NCBI GenBank assembly: GCA_043802345.1
Contig: JAZDLC010000261.1
Location: 1-9,783 of the forward strand
Length of the DNA stretch: 9,783 nucleotides
From: JAZDLC01 sp043802345
Lineage (GTDB): Bacteria > Planctomycetota > B15-G4 > JADJEK01
Reading direction: 5' to 3'
Under the pieces are notes generated by a model. That model ran no database searches, had not been told where the DNA came from, and worked only from the letters and a program-made list of their open reading frames with translations. A program made the position numbers and the translations under genes. This document shows, piece by piece, positions 1 through 5,857 of this stretch. How positions within the stretch are numbered: position 1 is the first letter of the stretch; each line of letters begins with the position of its first letter.

Positions 1-59
1 ACCTTCTTCTTGGTGGCCTTCTTCTTCGTGGCCTTCTTACGGGTTCTCATTGCCGCCAT
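1..59 (-). CDS. Lysine-rich protein, N-terminal fragment (runs off window)
   Basis: Only the first 19 codons are inside the window; the gene continues past the left edge. The visible protein begins MAAMRTRKKATKKKATKKK, with KKATK repeated almost exactly. The DNA repeats with a 15-bp period (38-24, then 23-9, then on to the edge). The ATG at 59 is supported by a strong Shine-Dalgarno, GGAGGGG, at 72-66 with a 6-base spacer; a second in-frame ATG at 50 is less well placed. Lys/Ala/Thr repeats of this kind are known in bacterial histone H1-like proteins and in basic tails on HU-type or other nucleic-acid-binding proteins. A nucleoid or RNA-binding role is therefore a reasonable inference, but the folded part of the protein is not visible. 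It lies downstream of the pseudouridine synthase on the same strand, after a 149-bp gap. Confidence 0.75.
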   Translation of the reverse strand, partial: MAAMRTRKKATKKKATKKK

Positions 60-65
60 AGTTAA

Positions 66-72
66 CCCCTCC
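66..72 (-). promoter_or_regulatory. Strong Shine-Dalgarno of the lysine-rich gene
   Basis: On the minus strand this reads GGAGGGG, followed by TTAACT and the ATG at 59. It is one of the strongest ribosome binding sites in the window and fixes the start of the truncated gene. A TATAGC element lies just upstream (83-78) and could be a -10 box, but I see no good -35 at the right distance. Confidence 0.75.
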
Positions 73-135
73 AGGAGCTATACAAAACTGATGACCGTGC
101 ACCGTGCGCGATCACGTACCAAGAGAATGACTGAT

Positions 136-152
136 TCGACAAAATTTGTCGA
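136..152. promoter_or_regulatory. 17-bp perfect palindrome, operator-like
   Basis: TCGACAAA, a central A, then TTTGTCGA: two perfect 8-bp arms around a single base, AT-rich in an otherwise GC-rich region. It lies 77-93 bases upstream of the lysine-rich gene start and 57 bases after the RluA stop. The tight centre leaves no room for a hairpin loop, so a dimeric transcription factor site is more likely than a terminator. I cannot name the regulator. A small 5-bp stem (162-166 with 172-176, loop 167-171) lies beside it, closer to the RluA stop. It lacks a proper T-run and is a poor terminator. Confidence 0.5.
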
Positions 153-208
153 GTTGCTGCAGCCGATTTCGTCGGCGGGAGGGCGGTCCGGTGCACGACT
201 CGTTCCGG

Positions 209-880
209 TCACACGCCTCGCAACTGAACCAGCACTTCTTCGAAATCGGCGGGCAGCGGCGCCTCGAGCACCAGCAACTTGCCGCTGATCGGATGCGCGA
301 CAGAGAGCCCGGCGGCATGCAGGAGAAGTCGGTCGGACATTACCGGGTGGCGGGATGCGGGGCTGTACTTTCGATCACCCACGATGGGACATCCCAGGTC
401 CAGCATGTGCAGTCTGATCTGATTGAAGCGGCCCGTCTTCGGCCGGGCCTCCACCAGGGTTGCCTTCTCGAACCGCTCCAGGATTCGGTACTCGGTGAGC
501 GCTTCGCGACCGCCCCGCACCGGGGTCTTGCTCGAGCGCGCGCTCTTGCCCCGGTCGACGATGAAGGACCTCGTGGTACCGCTCTCTTTCGCGGGACGGC
601 CGTGCACGAGGGCGAGGTACTTCTTCACCACTGTTCGCTCCCGGAACGCCCGCTCCAGGAAGTCACGTGCCTGTTCCGAGCGCGCGAACAGCAGGACTCC
701 AGACGTGTCTCTGTCGAGTCGGTGCACCGGCCATGCGTTTCCGCCCCTGCTCCGGGCGCGCCGTCGCAACAGGTCGGCGATGTTCGGCGCCCCTCCGCTC
801 GAAGGCGGCACGCTGAGAATGCCGGCTGGCTTGTCGATCGCCAGCAGGTGCTGGTCCTGAAACAGCACTGTGTACTCCAT
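209..880 (-). CDS. RluA-family RNA pseudouridine synthase, no S4 domain
   Basis: This 223-residue enzyme should isomerise specific uridines to pseudouridine in rRNA or tRNA in the cytoplasm. The catalytic core motif HRLDRDTSG is at residues 53-61, with Asp56 the expected nucleophile. The N-terminal LLAIDKPAGILSVPP segment (12-26) and the C-terminal GDRKY (168-172) fit the family. The usual (T/R)HQIR motif appears as GRFNQIR (150-156), with Asn where His is common. There is no N-terminal S4 RNA-binding domain, so it is nearer in layout to RluA or TruC than to RluC/RluD; the target base cannot be read from sequence. I chose the ATG at 880 because it overlaps the upstream stop by one base (TGATG), implying translational coupling, and family similarity begins right there. 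The frame stays open upstream to 979, but that part lies inside the neighbouring gene. Confidence 0.93.
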   Translation of the reverse strand: MEYTVLFQDQHLLAIDKPAGILSVPPSSGGAPNIADLLRRRARSRGGNAWPVHRLDRDTSGVLLFARSEQARDFLERAFRERTVVKKYLALVHGRPAKESGTTRSFIVDRGKSARSSKTPVRGGREALTEYRILERFEKATLVEARPKTGRFNQIRLHMLDLGCPIVGDRKYSPASRHPVMSDRLLLHAAGLSVAHPISGKLLVLEAPLPADFEEVLVQLRGV

Positions 881-1257
881 CAGCGGTTGCCCCGTCCTTG
901 ATGCGTCATGCCGAGCAGGAAGATACCGAAGACGAGCAGCACCTTGAGCAGGTCCTGAGCGGTGACGACCGCGGACCACCAGCCGGGAGAGCGCGGAGCG
1001 GGCGATCTCAACACGGTTTCGAAGAAGAGCGTGAGAGTGAACGCCGCGAACGGGAGCAGTAGCGAGAGTCCGCGGGCTTCTCTCCGCAGGGCGAGCAGCG
1101 TCAGGAATGCGGCGAACAGGACCTCGGCGTGGCGCAGCAACATCCGCTCTCCTTGAGGGAGGGTGAGCAGGCTGATCAGCAGGATCAGCGTGATCCAGCT
1201 CCCAGAGAGGAGCGTTTCGATCGGGACCAGGCTATGCGGCTGCGACTTCCTTGCCAT
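880..1257 (-). CDS. Small four-helix membrane protein, unknown function
   Basis: A 125-residue hydrophobic protein with about four membrane segments, near residues 20-35, 44-57, 63-83 and 96-117, joined by short Arg-containing loops (RREAR at 58-62). I do not recognise a family. It ends one base into the start of the pseudouridine synthase, so the two are probably co-transcribed and translationally coupled, although membrane protein and RNA modification have no obvious functional link. An in-frame stop a few codons upstream leaves the ATG at 1257 as the only reasonable start. Its ribosome binding site is weak: AGGA sits only about two bases from the ATG, and GAGG lies further up. It starts 178 bp from the divergent NRAMP-like gene, so the two may share a regulatory region. 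Confidence 0.7.
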   Translation of the reverse strand: MARKSQPHSLVPIETLLSGSWITLILLISLLTLPQGERMLLRHAEVLFAAFLTLLALRREARGLSLLLPFAAFTLTLFFETVLRSPAPRSPGWWSAVVTAQDLLKVLLVFGIFLLGMTHQGRGNR

Positions 1258-1295
1258 GTTCCTGGTCCGACCTCATCACCATGGTCACACGCCTG

Positions 1296-1311
1296 GGCGG
1301 CCCTGGCCGCC
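1296..1311. repeat. GC-rich inverted repeat in divergent intergenic region
   Basis: GGCGGCC, two bases, then GGCCGCC: perfect 7-bp arms, in the 178-bp region between the divergent membrane-protein and NRAMP-like genes. It could be an operator or a small hairpin (6 bp with a 4-base loop). There is no T-run, so it is not an intrinsic terminator. In GC-rich DNA such a short palindrome may also be chance. Confidence 0.35.
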
Positions 1312-1351
1312 GAGTCGTCCATTGCCCTGGACAGATTAGCGCGCCCGGGGT

Positions 1352-1375
1352 GGGAAAGGGCCAGGGAATGGGCCA
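1352..1375. repeat. Tandem 12-bp direct repeat upstream of the NRAMP-like gene
   Basis: GGGAAAGGGCCA is followed immediately by GGGAATGGGCCA: two head-to-tail copies with a single mismatch. They lie 61-84 bases upstream of the NRAMP-like start and just above a possible promoter. Two helical-turn-sized direct repeats at this spot could be an activator site. No known metalloregulator box is recognised. Confidence 0.45.
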
Positions 1376-1397
1376 GCACTCCCGGAGCATCGGCTGC

Positions 1398-1427
1398 TTG
1401 ACTGTGGTCGTCTGTAACCAGTAGCGT
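1398..1427 (+). promoter_or_regulatory. Possible promoter giving a leaderless NRAMP-like mRNA
   Basis: TTGACT (1398-1403) matches five of six -35 consensus bases. An 18-base spacer leads to TAGCGT (1422-1427), a weak -10 with three of six matches. A start site about 7 bases further would fall at 1434-1436, on or beside the ATG at 1436. That would explain why no Shine-Dalgarno is visible before this gene. The -10 is poor, so this is tentative. Confidence 0.3.
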
Positions 1428-1435
1428 CCCCCGAG

Positions 1436-2752
1436 ATGCGGAAGCTCCTCTCCATCCTCTTCTGGTCGGTCCTCTCGGCGGCGTTCATCGGGCCGGGAAC
1501 CGTCACGGTCGCCTCCAAGGCCGGACACCTCTTCGGCCTCGAGCTGCTCTGGGCCCTGACCTTCTCCACCCTGGCCTGCGCGACGCTCCAGGAGGCCAGC
1601 GCCCGCATCGCTCTTTCCTCCGGCAGCGATCTGGGCCAGGCGCTCAGGCTTCGCTATCGGGACTCCTGGATGCGGTTCCTGGTGCTGCCGCTGGTGGTGG
1701 TGGCGATCGTGGTCGGCTGCGCCGCCTACCAGGCCGGCAACATCCTGGGGGGAGTCGCCGGCGCGAAACTGGTGTGCGATCTGGATGATCGCTGGATCAC
1801 GCTCTGCATGGGCCTGGCGGCCGGACTGATTCTCTGGTTCGGATCGGTCAAGTGGGTGGCCCGCATTCTGGGCGGAGTGGTCGCCTTGATGGGCGTGGTG
1901 TTCCTGGTGACGGCGGCCTGCCTGCTTCCTCCGTGGTCGGACGTGCTCTCCGGCCTCTTGATCCCATCCTCGCCGGCAGGATCCGGACTGCTGGTCCTGG
2001 GCCTCGTGGGCACCACGGTCGTTCCGTACAACTTGTTCCTCGGATCGGGGATCGCCCGGGGCCAGAAGCTCAAGGAGCTGCGCTTCGGTCTGATCCTGGC
2101 CGTCGCCCTCGGCGGCCTGGTCTCGATGGGCGTCGTCGTGGTTGGAACATCGGTGCAGGGGGACTTCTCGTTCGAGAATCTGGCCGCTGCCCTGACCGCG
2201 CGTCTGGGAACCTGGGCCGGACCTCTCTTCGCGGTGGGGCTGTTCTCGGCGGGGCTTTCCTCCGCCATCACGGCGCCGCTCGCCGCGGCGATCACTGCCC
2301 GTGGACTGACGGGTGGAGGCTCGGCCGATGCCACGGACCACTGCTCCCGCCTCTATCGCGCCACCTGGGGGCTGGTGCTGCTGACCGGTGTGGCGTTCGG
2401 AATCTTCGGCCAGAAGCCGATCCCGATCATCCTGGTGGCCCAGGCATTCAACGGCGTGTTGCTGCCGTTCGTGACGGTGTTCCTGCTGCTGCTGGTGAAC
2501 GATCGGTCCCTCATGGGAGAGGAGGGGCTGAACCGCATGCCCGGCAACGCCCTGCTCTCGCTGGTGGTCGCCGTGACGGTCCTGCTCGGCCTGAAGAATA
2601 TCCTGGAGGCGGTGTACGGTGCCCTGGACTCGCACCCTCCCGGCCGGTCGGTCCTGCTCCTGATCTCGGTCCTCGTGACCGCTGTTCTTTTCGCCCTGGT
2701 TTTTCCGCGCCTCCGCCGAACGAGGCGGTCCCCGGCGCAAAAAAGGGCCTGA
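1436..2752 (+). CDS. NRAMP-fold (SLC11-like) transporter, atypical ligand motifs
   Basis: A 438-residue inner-membrane protein of normal NRAMP length, with about 11 hydrophobic segments. Family hallmarks include LQEASARIAL (51-60), the strongly conserved GLSSAITAPLAAA (273-285) and AQAFNGVLLPF (335-345). Canonical members import Mn/Fe using DPGN in helix 1 and MPH in helix 6. Here helix 1 reads GPGT (19-22) and helix 6 reads VPY (196-198), so the Asp, Asn and Met ligands are Gly, Thr and Val. A further helix-6 His is Gly203. The substrate is therefore uncertain: it could be a larger or harder ion such as Mg, another solute, or a non-metal. An in-frame stop at 1415 makes the ATG at 1436 the only good start, and no Shine-Dalgarno precedes it. 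The C-terminus is a basic tail (425-438). It is first in the plus-strand block, 70 bp before the protease. Confidence 0.85.
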   Translation: MRKLLSILFWSVLSAAFIGPGTVTVASKAGHLFGLELLWALTFSTLACATLQEASARIALSSGSDLGQALRLRYRDSWMRFLVLPLVVVAIVVGCAAYQAGNILGGVAGAKLVCDLDDRWITLCMGLAAGLILWFGSVKWVARILGGVVALMGVVFLVTAACLLPPWSDVLSGLLIPSSPAGSGLLVLGLVGTTVVPYNLFLGSGIARGQKLKELRFGLILAVALGGLVSMGVVVVGTSVQGDFSFENLAAALTARLGTWAGPLFAVGLFSAGLSSAITAPLAAAITARGLTGGGSADATDHCSRLYRATWGLVLLTGVAFGIFGQKPIPIILVAQAFNGVLLPFVTVFLLLLVNDRSLMGEEGLNRMPGNALLSLVVAVTVLLGLKNILEAVYGALDSHPPGRSVLLLISVLVTAVLFALVFPRLRRTRRSPAQKRA

Positions 2753-2808
2753 CAGAAAGGCGCAAAGCGCGTACGGTTCTCCGTTCCCAGACTCTCATGA
2801 CGGAATCG

Positions 2809-2814
2809 AAGGAG
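2809..2814 (+). promoter_or_regulatory. Shine-Dalgarno fixing the GTG start of the HtrA gene
   Basis: AAGGAG lies 8 bases before the GTG at 2823. This supports a GTG rather than an internal ATG as the initiator, and it places a proper signal peptide at the N-terminus. The 70-bp gap before it (2753-2822) holds a small GCGC-AAA-GCGC stem (2760-2770) without a T-run, and no promoter I can call confidently. Confidence 0.75.
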
Positions 2815-2822
2815 AGATCCCC

Positions 2823-4868
2823 GTGATTCGTTCGAAGATCCTGCCTGCTTGCTTGTTGCTTGCTTTCTGCCCGCAGACGGCCCCGGCCCAGTCGGGCGGG
2901 GACGCTTTCCGCGCGGCGGTCGAATTCGCCCGTGAGAGGGTGTACCCGGCGCTGGTCAATATCTCGGTGGTGGACGAGAGCTACAGCGAGGGGCGGATTC
3001 GTCACTATCCGGCGGCGGGGAGCGGAGTCATCGTGAGCCCGGCGGGGCATGTCGTGACCAACTACCATGTTGCCGGAACCGCGGCGCGCATCAAGTGCAC
3101 CCTTCCCAGCGGCGAGACGATCGGGGCTTCCCGCGTGGCCGGGGATGCGTTCTCCGACCTCTGCATCCTCAAGCTCGATCTCGAGAAGCGCGAGGACCCG
3201 ACCATTCCGATTCCGTTCGCGACCATCGGCGACTCGCGGCAGCTTCAGGTGGGCGACCATGTGCTGGCGGTGGGGAACCCGCTGACCCTCTCGTCCTCCA
3301 TGACGCTCGGCATCGTGTCCAACACGGAGCGGGTCTTCACCGATTTCACCGGCACCGAGATCGAGGAGTTCGATCTGGACGGAGAGACCACAGGAATGTT
3401 CAACCGGTGGATTCAGCATGATGCGCTGATCCTGCCGGGTAACTCGGGCGGCCCACTGGTCAGCCTGAAGGGAGACGTGGTCGGAATCAACACCAGGGGC
3501 GGTGGCGGGGTCGGCTTCGCCATTCCCTCGCAGACGATCAAGCAGGTGTTGAATCAGGCGCTGACCTTCGGCGAGATTCGCCGCGGGTGGATGGGACTCT
3601 CGGTCTTGCCGGTTTCCAGGGCGGGGCTCAGGGAAGGAACGCTGGTGTCGAATGTTACTCCCGGCTCTCCGGCGAACGCGGCCGGTCTGCTGGCCGGCGA
3701 CATCCTGCTCTCCTTCGACAGTGAGAAGGTCGACACCCGCTTCTTCGACGAAGCGCCGCTGTTCTACCAGCGTATCGCCGAGATGCCGGTGGGGGCGGAG
3801 GTGACGGTGCGCTACCGGAGGGACGGCAAGGCCGGCGAGACCAAGGTCACGGTGGCTCATCTGGAGAAGTACCAGGGCAAGGAAATCGAGCTGCGGAGCC
3901 AGGGACTGACCGTGCGCGAGGTCACCCTGCCCATGTCGATCGCCAACAGCTATCCGAGTGATGACGGCATTCTGGTGACGGGTGTCCGTCCCGGCTTCCC
4001 GTTCGAGGAGGCGAAGCCCAAGATCGAATCGGGAAGCGTGGTGCTTTCCGTCGACGGTACACCGGTCAACGACCTGGATGGTTTCAGGAAGGCGATGGAA
4101 GCGGCGGCCGGGAAGAAGGAGTTCCCGGTTGTCTACCGCAGTGACCAGGAGATCATGGTCACGCTGGTGGAAGCGCGGGACGATGAGAAGCAGCACCGCG
4201 GCAAGGAACTGCCCAAGGCCTGGCTTGGCGTGAGCACCCAGGTTCTGACCGAAAAGACGGCCCGGGCCCTGGGACTCGAAGGGAAGCAGGGCTTCCGGAT
4301 CTCTCAGGTTCTTCCCTGGACGCAGGCGGAGCAGGGCGGGCTGAAGGTCGGCGACGTGCTCGTCAGCATGGATGACGAGCCGCTGGAGGCGTCGAGGCCT
4401 CAGGATGCCGATGACCTGAGGCTGGCGATCGAGAATATGAGCATCGGAGAGGATGTCGAGTTCGGCGTCATCCGGGACGGCGAGGCGCTGACGGTCTCCA
4501 TCGAACTGGAAGAGTCTCCCGCTTCCGCGCTGGACGTGAAGACCTCGAAGCAGGATGCGTTCGAATTCACGGTCCGCGAAACGACATTCATGGACCGGGT
4601 CAAGTTCAAGCTTCCCAAGGGGCTGGACGGCCTGCTGGTCACCGAGGCGACCCGTGGGGGCTGGGCTCACGTGGCCGGTCTGGAGATCAACGACCTGCTG
4701 ATCTCCATCAACGGAACCGAGGCCGCGACGATCAAGCAGTTCGAGCAGGTGTTCGAGGACGTCTTGAAGAACCGGCCGAAGATCATCAGCCTCTTCGCTC
4801 GCCGGGAACACCGAACCCACTTCGTGTTCATCGAACCGGACTGGACGAAGATCGAGGGCAAGAAATGA
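2823..4868 (+). CDS. HtrA/Deg-type periplasmic serine protease with four PDZ domains
   Basis: This 681-residue exported S1C-family endopeptidase probably cleaves or refolds damaged envelope proteins. A signal peptide ends near Ala22 (APA). The trypsin-like domain spans about 30-250 with an intact triad: His82 in TNYHVAG, Asp112 in SDLCILKL and Ser208 in PGNSGGPL. Four PDZ-like units follow: about 254-350 (GWMGLSV start), 358-450, 466-562 (AWLGVST start) and 580-672. DegP has two PDZ domains and DegS one, so this protein is longer than usual. The stretch between GIVSN (163-167) and IQHDA (197-201) is longer than its DegP counterpart and acidic; it corresponds to the regulatory loop L3 area. 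PDZ2 and PDZ4 are more divergent and called by pattern only. The stop is followed within 26 bases by an inactive relative, suggesting joint action. Confidence 0.93.
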   Translation: MIRSKILPACLLLAFCPQTAPAQSGGDAFRAAVEFARERVYPALVNISVVDESYSEGRIRHYPAAGSGVIVSPAGHVVTNYHVAGTAARIKCTLPSGETIGASRVAGDAFSDLCILKLDLEKREDPTIPIPFATIGDSRQLQVGDHVLAVGNPLTLSSSMTLGIVSNTERVFTDFTGTEIEEFDLDGETTGMFNRWIQHDALILPGNSGGPLVSLKGDVVGINTRGGGGVGFAIPSQTIKQVLNQALTFGEIRRGWMGLSVLPVSRAGLREGTLVSNVTPGSPANAAGLLAGDILLSFDSEKVDTRFFDEAPLFYQRIAEMPVGAEVTVRYRRDGKAGETKVTVAHLEKYQGKEIELRSQGLTVREVTLPMSIANSYPSDDGILVTGVRPGFPFEEAKPKIESGSVVLSVDGTPVNDLDGFRKAMEAAAGKKEFPVVYRSDQEIMVTLVEARDDEKQHRGKELPKAWLGVSTQVLTEKTARALGLEGKQGFRISQVLPWTQAEQGGLKVGDVLVSMDDEPLEASRPQDADDLRLAIENMSIGEDVEFGVIRDGEALTVSIELEESPASALDVKTSKQDAFEFTVRETTFMDRVKFKLPKGLDGLLVTEATRGGWAHVAGLEINDLLISINGTEAATIKQFEQVFEDVLKNRPKIISLFARREHRTHFVFIEPDWTKIEGKK

Positions 4869-4883
4869 CACTTCCTGACAGAA

Positions 4884-4891
4884 AGGTGAGG
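4884..4891 (+). promoter_or_regulatory. Ribosome binding site selecting the 4895 start
   Basis: AGGTGAGG ends 3 bases before the ATG at 4895. The frame also has an ATG at 4865 overlapping the HtrA stop (ATGA). The later ATG has the better ribosome binding site and puts the signal peptide exactly at the N-terminus. Coupled initiation at 4865 would add ten residues (MTLPDRKVRN) before it. Confidence 0.65.
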
Positions 4892-4894
4892 AAC

Positions 4895-5770
4895 ATGAGC
4901 AGATCAGGGATTCTCTTGGCGGCGGCCCTCGTGGCAAGTGCCCTCGGCGCTGCCGGCCAGGCCGGTGCGGCGGGTCCGGACGAGGCCGGTCAGTACGCGG
5001 CGCTGCTCGAAAAGAAGGCGCCCATGATCGTGACGGTCCGCGCGGTCATGAAGACCGAGATCAACTTCGGAGGACAGGGCCAAAATCAGGAGTCCCGGGA
5101 AGAGATCGCCGGAGTCGTGGTCGATGAAAGCGGCCTGGTGATGGTGTCGTACGACTCGTTCAAGTCGAGCGACGAGGGGAGTGGTTCATTCCAGTTGAAG
5201 CGCACACCGCAGGAGATCAAGGTCATCTTCGAGCGCGAGGAGAAGGAGTATGACGCCGACCTGGTGGCCACCGACAAGAACGTCAATCTCGCCTTTCTGA
5301 AGGTCCGCGATCTCGAGGGACGCGAGCTGTCGGTCGCCCGTTTCGACGAGAGCGCGGACGTGGAGGTGGGTCAGAAGGTGGCCGCGGTGGGGCGCCTCAA
5401 GAAGGGGTATGACTACGCTCCCCACGTGCGGAGCGCGGTGGTCAGTGGGCGGATCAAGAAGCCCCGGAAGGCGCTCATTCTGGACGGAGGCGTCACCACC
5501 GAAGGGCTGCCGGTCTACACCATGGATGGCGCGATGGTCGGCGTGTTGACCACCCTCGAAACGGGCGTCGGGGAGGAGGACGGATCGTCGTTGGGGTTCC
5601 TCAGCATGATGGGTGGCGGCGGCGGTCAGTCATTCGTGCTTCCCGCCAAGGTGATCGGGAAACTGGTGGAACAGGCGAAGAAGCAGGCCGACGAGGTCGC
5701 GGCCGAGAAGGCGGAAGAAGAGAAGGAACCGTCCCGCAAGGAGGGCTCCGACTCCGAGGAGGACGGATGA
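4895..5770 (+). CDS. Secreted HtrA-like pseudoprotease, catalytic triad lost
   Basis: A 291-residue protein with a signal peptide (1-26, cleavage near GAA) and a trypsin-like HtrA fold but no PDZ domain. Aligned by eye to the upstream protease, the His position is Asp87 (MVSYDSF against VTNYHVA). The Asp is Asn131 (NVNLAFLKV against FSDLCILKL). The GNSGGP nucleophile loop is replaced by TTEGLPVYT (201-209), with no Ser. It should not be proteolytic. Inference: it is a periplasmic binding, scaffold or regulatory partner of the HtrA encoded just before it. A Gly-rich stretch (GGGGG, 240-244) precedes a conserved-looking FVLPAKVIGKLV, which matches the GFAIPSQTIKQVL end of the active domain. The C-terminus (256-291) is a charged helix ending in an acidic tail. 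The fold call rests on pattern similarity, not on a search. Confidence 0.8.
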   Translation: MSRSGILLAAALVASALGAAGQAGAAGPDEAGQYAALLEKKAPMIVTVRAVMKTEINFGGQGQNQESREEIAGVVVDESGLVMVSYDSFKSSDEGSGSFQLKRTPQEIKVIFEREEKEYDADLVATDKNVNLAFLKVRDLEGRELSVARFDESADVEVGQKVAAVGRLKKGYDYAPHVRSAVVSGRIKKPRKALILDGGVTTEGLPVYTMDGAMVGVLTTLETGVGEEDGSSLGFLSMMGGGGGQSFVLPAKVIGKLVEQAKKQADEVAAEKAEEEKEPSRKEGSDSEEDG

Positions 5771-5857
5771 GCCACCGCCGTCAGGATGGCTTCGCTTGAG
5801 GTGCAGCCCGTTGCAGAGCAATGTGGCGGTCTGTGTAATCCTCAGCAGGAGCCGACC

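Noticed and set aside
94..107. Tandem 7-bp repeat ACCGTGC upstream of the lysine-rich gene
   Set aside because: Two short copies in GC-rich DNA are within chance expectation, and they are not placed like a known control element.
881..979. An N-terminal extension of the RluA protein to an upstream start
   Set aside because: The extra 33 residues lie inside the membrane-protein gene and have no family similarity. The coupled ATG at 880 matches where the family core begins.
1232..2740. A minus-strand open frame of about 502 codons antisense to the NRAMP-like gene
   Set aside because: Its product is almost all Gln, Arg, Glu, His and Gly, the typical antisense shadow of a hydrophobic membrane protein in GC-rich DNA.
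2760..2770. GCGC-AAA-GCGC stem between the NRAMP-like and HtrA genes as a terminator
   Set aside because: The stem is only 4 bp and no T-run follows, so it does not support a transcription stop there.
1852..2826. A plus-strand open frame of 324 codons overlapping the NRAMP-like gene in another frame
   Set aside because: Gly/Arg/Pro-rich composition and full overlap with a well-supported transporter gene.
2511..4937. A minus-strand open frame of about 808 codons antisense to the HtrA gene
   Set aside because: It mirrors GC-biased codon use of the HtrA gene and its flanks. The product is Arg/His/Asp-rich without recognisable domains, while the plus strand encodes a clear protease with an intact triad.
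5786..5857. An earlier ATG for the crotonase gene
   Set aside because: It has no ribosome binding site and gives a Cys/Gln-rich leader without family similarity; the ATG at 5858 has a well-placed AGGAG.
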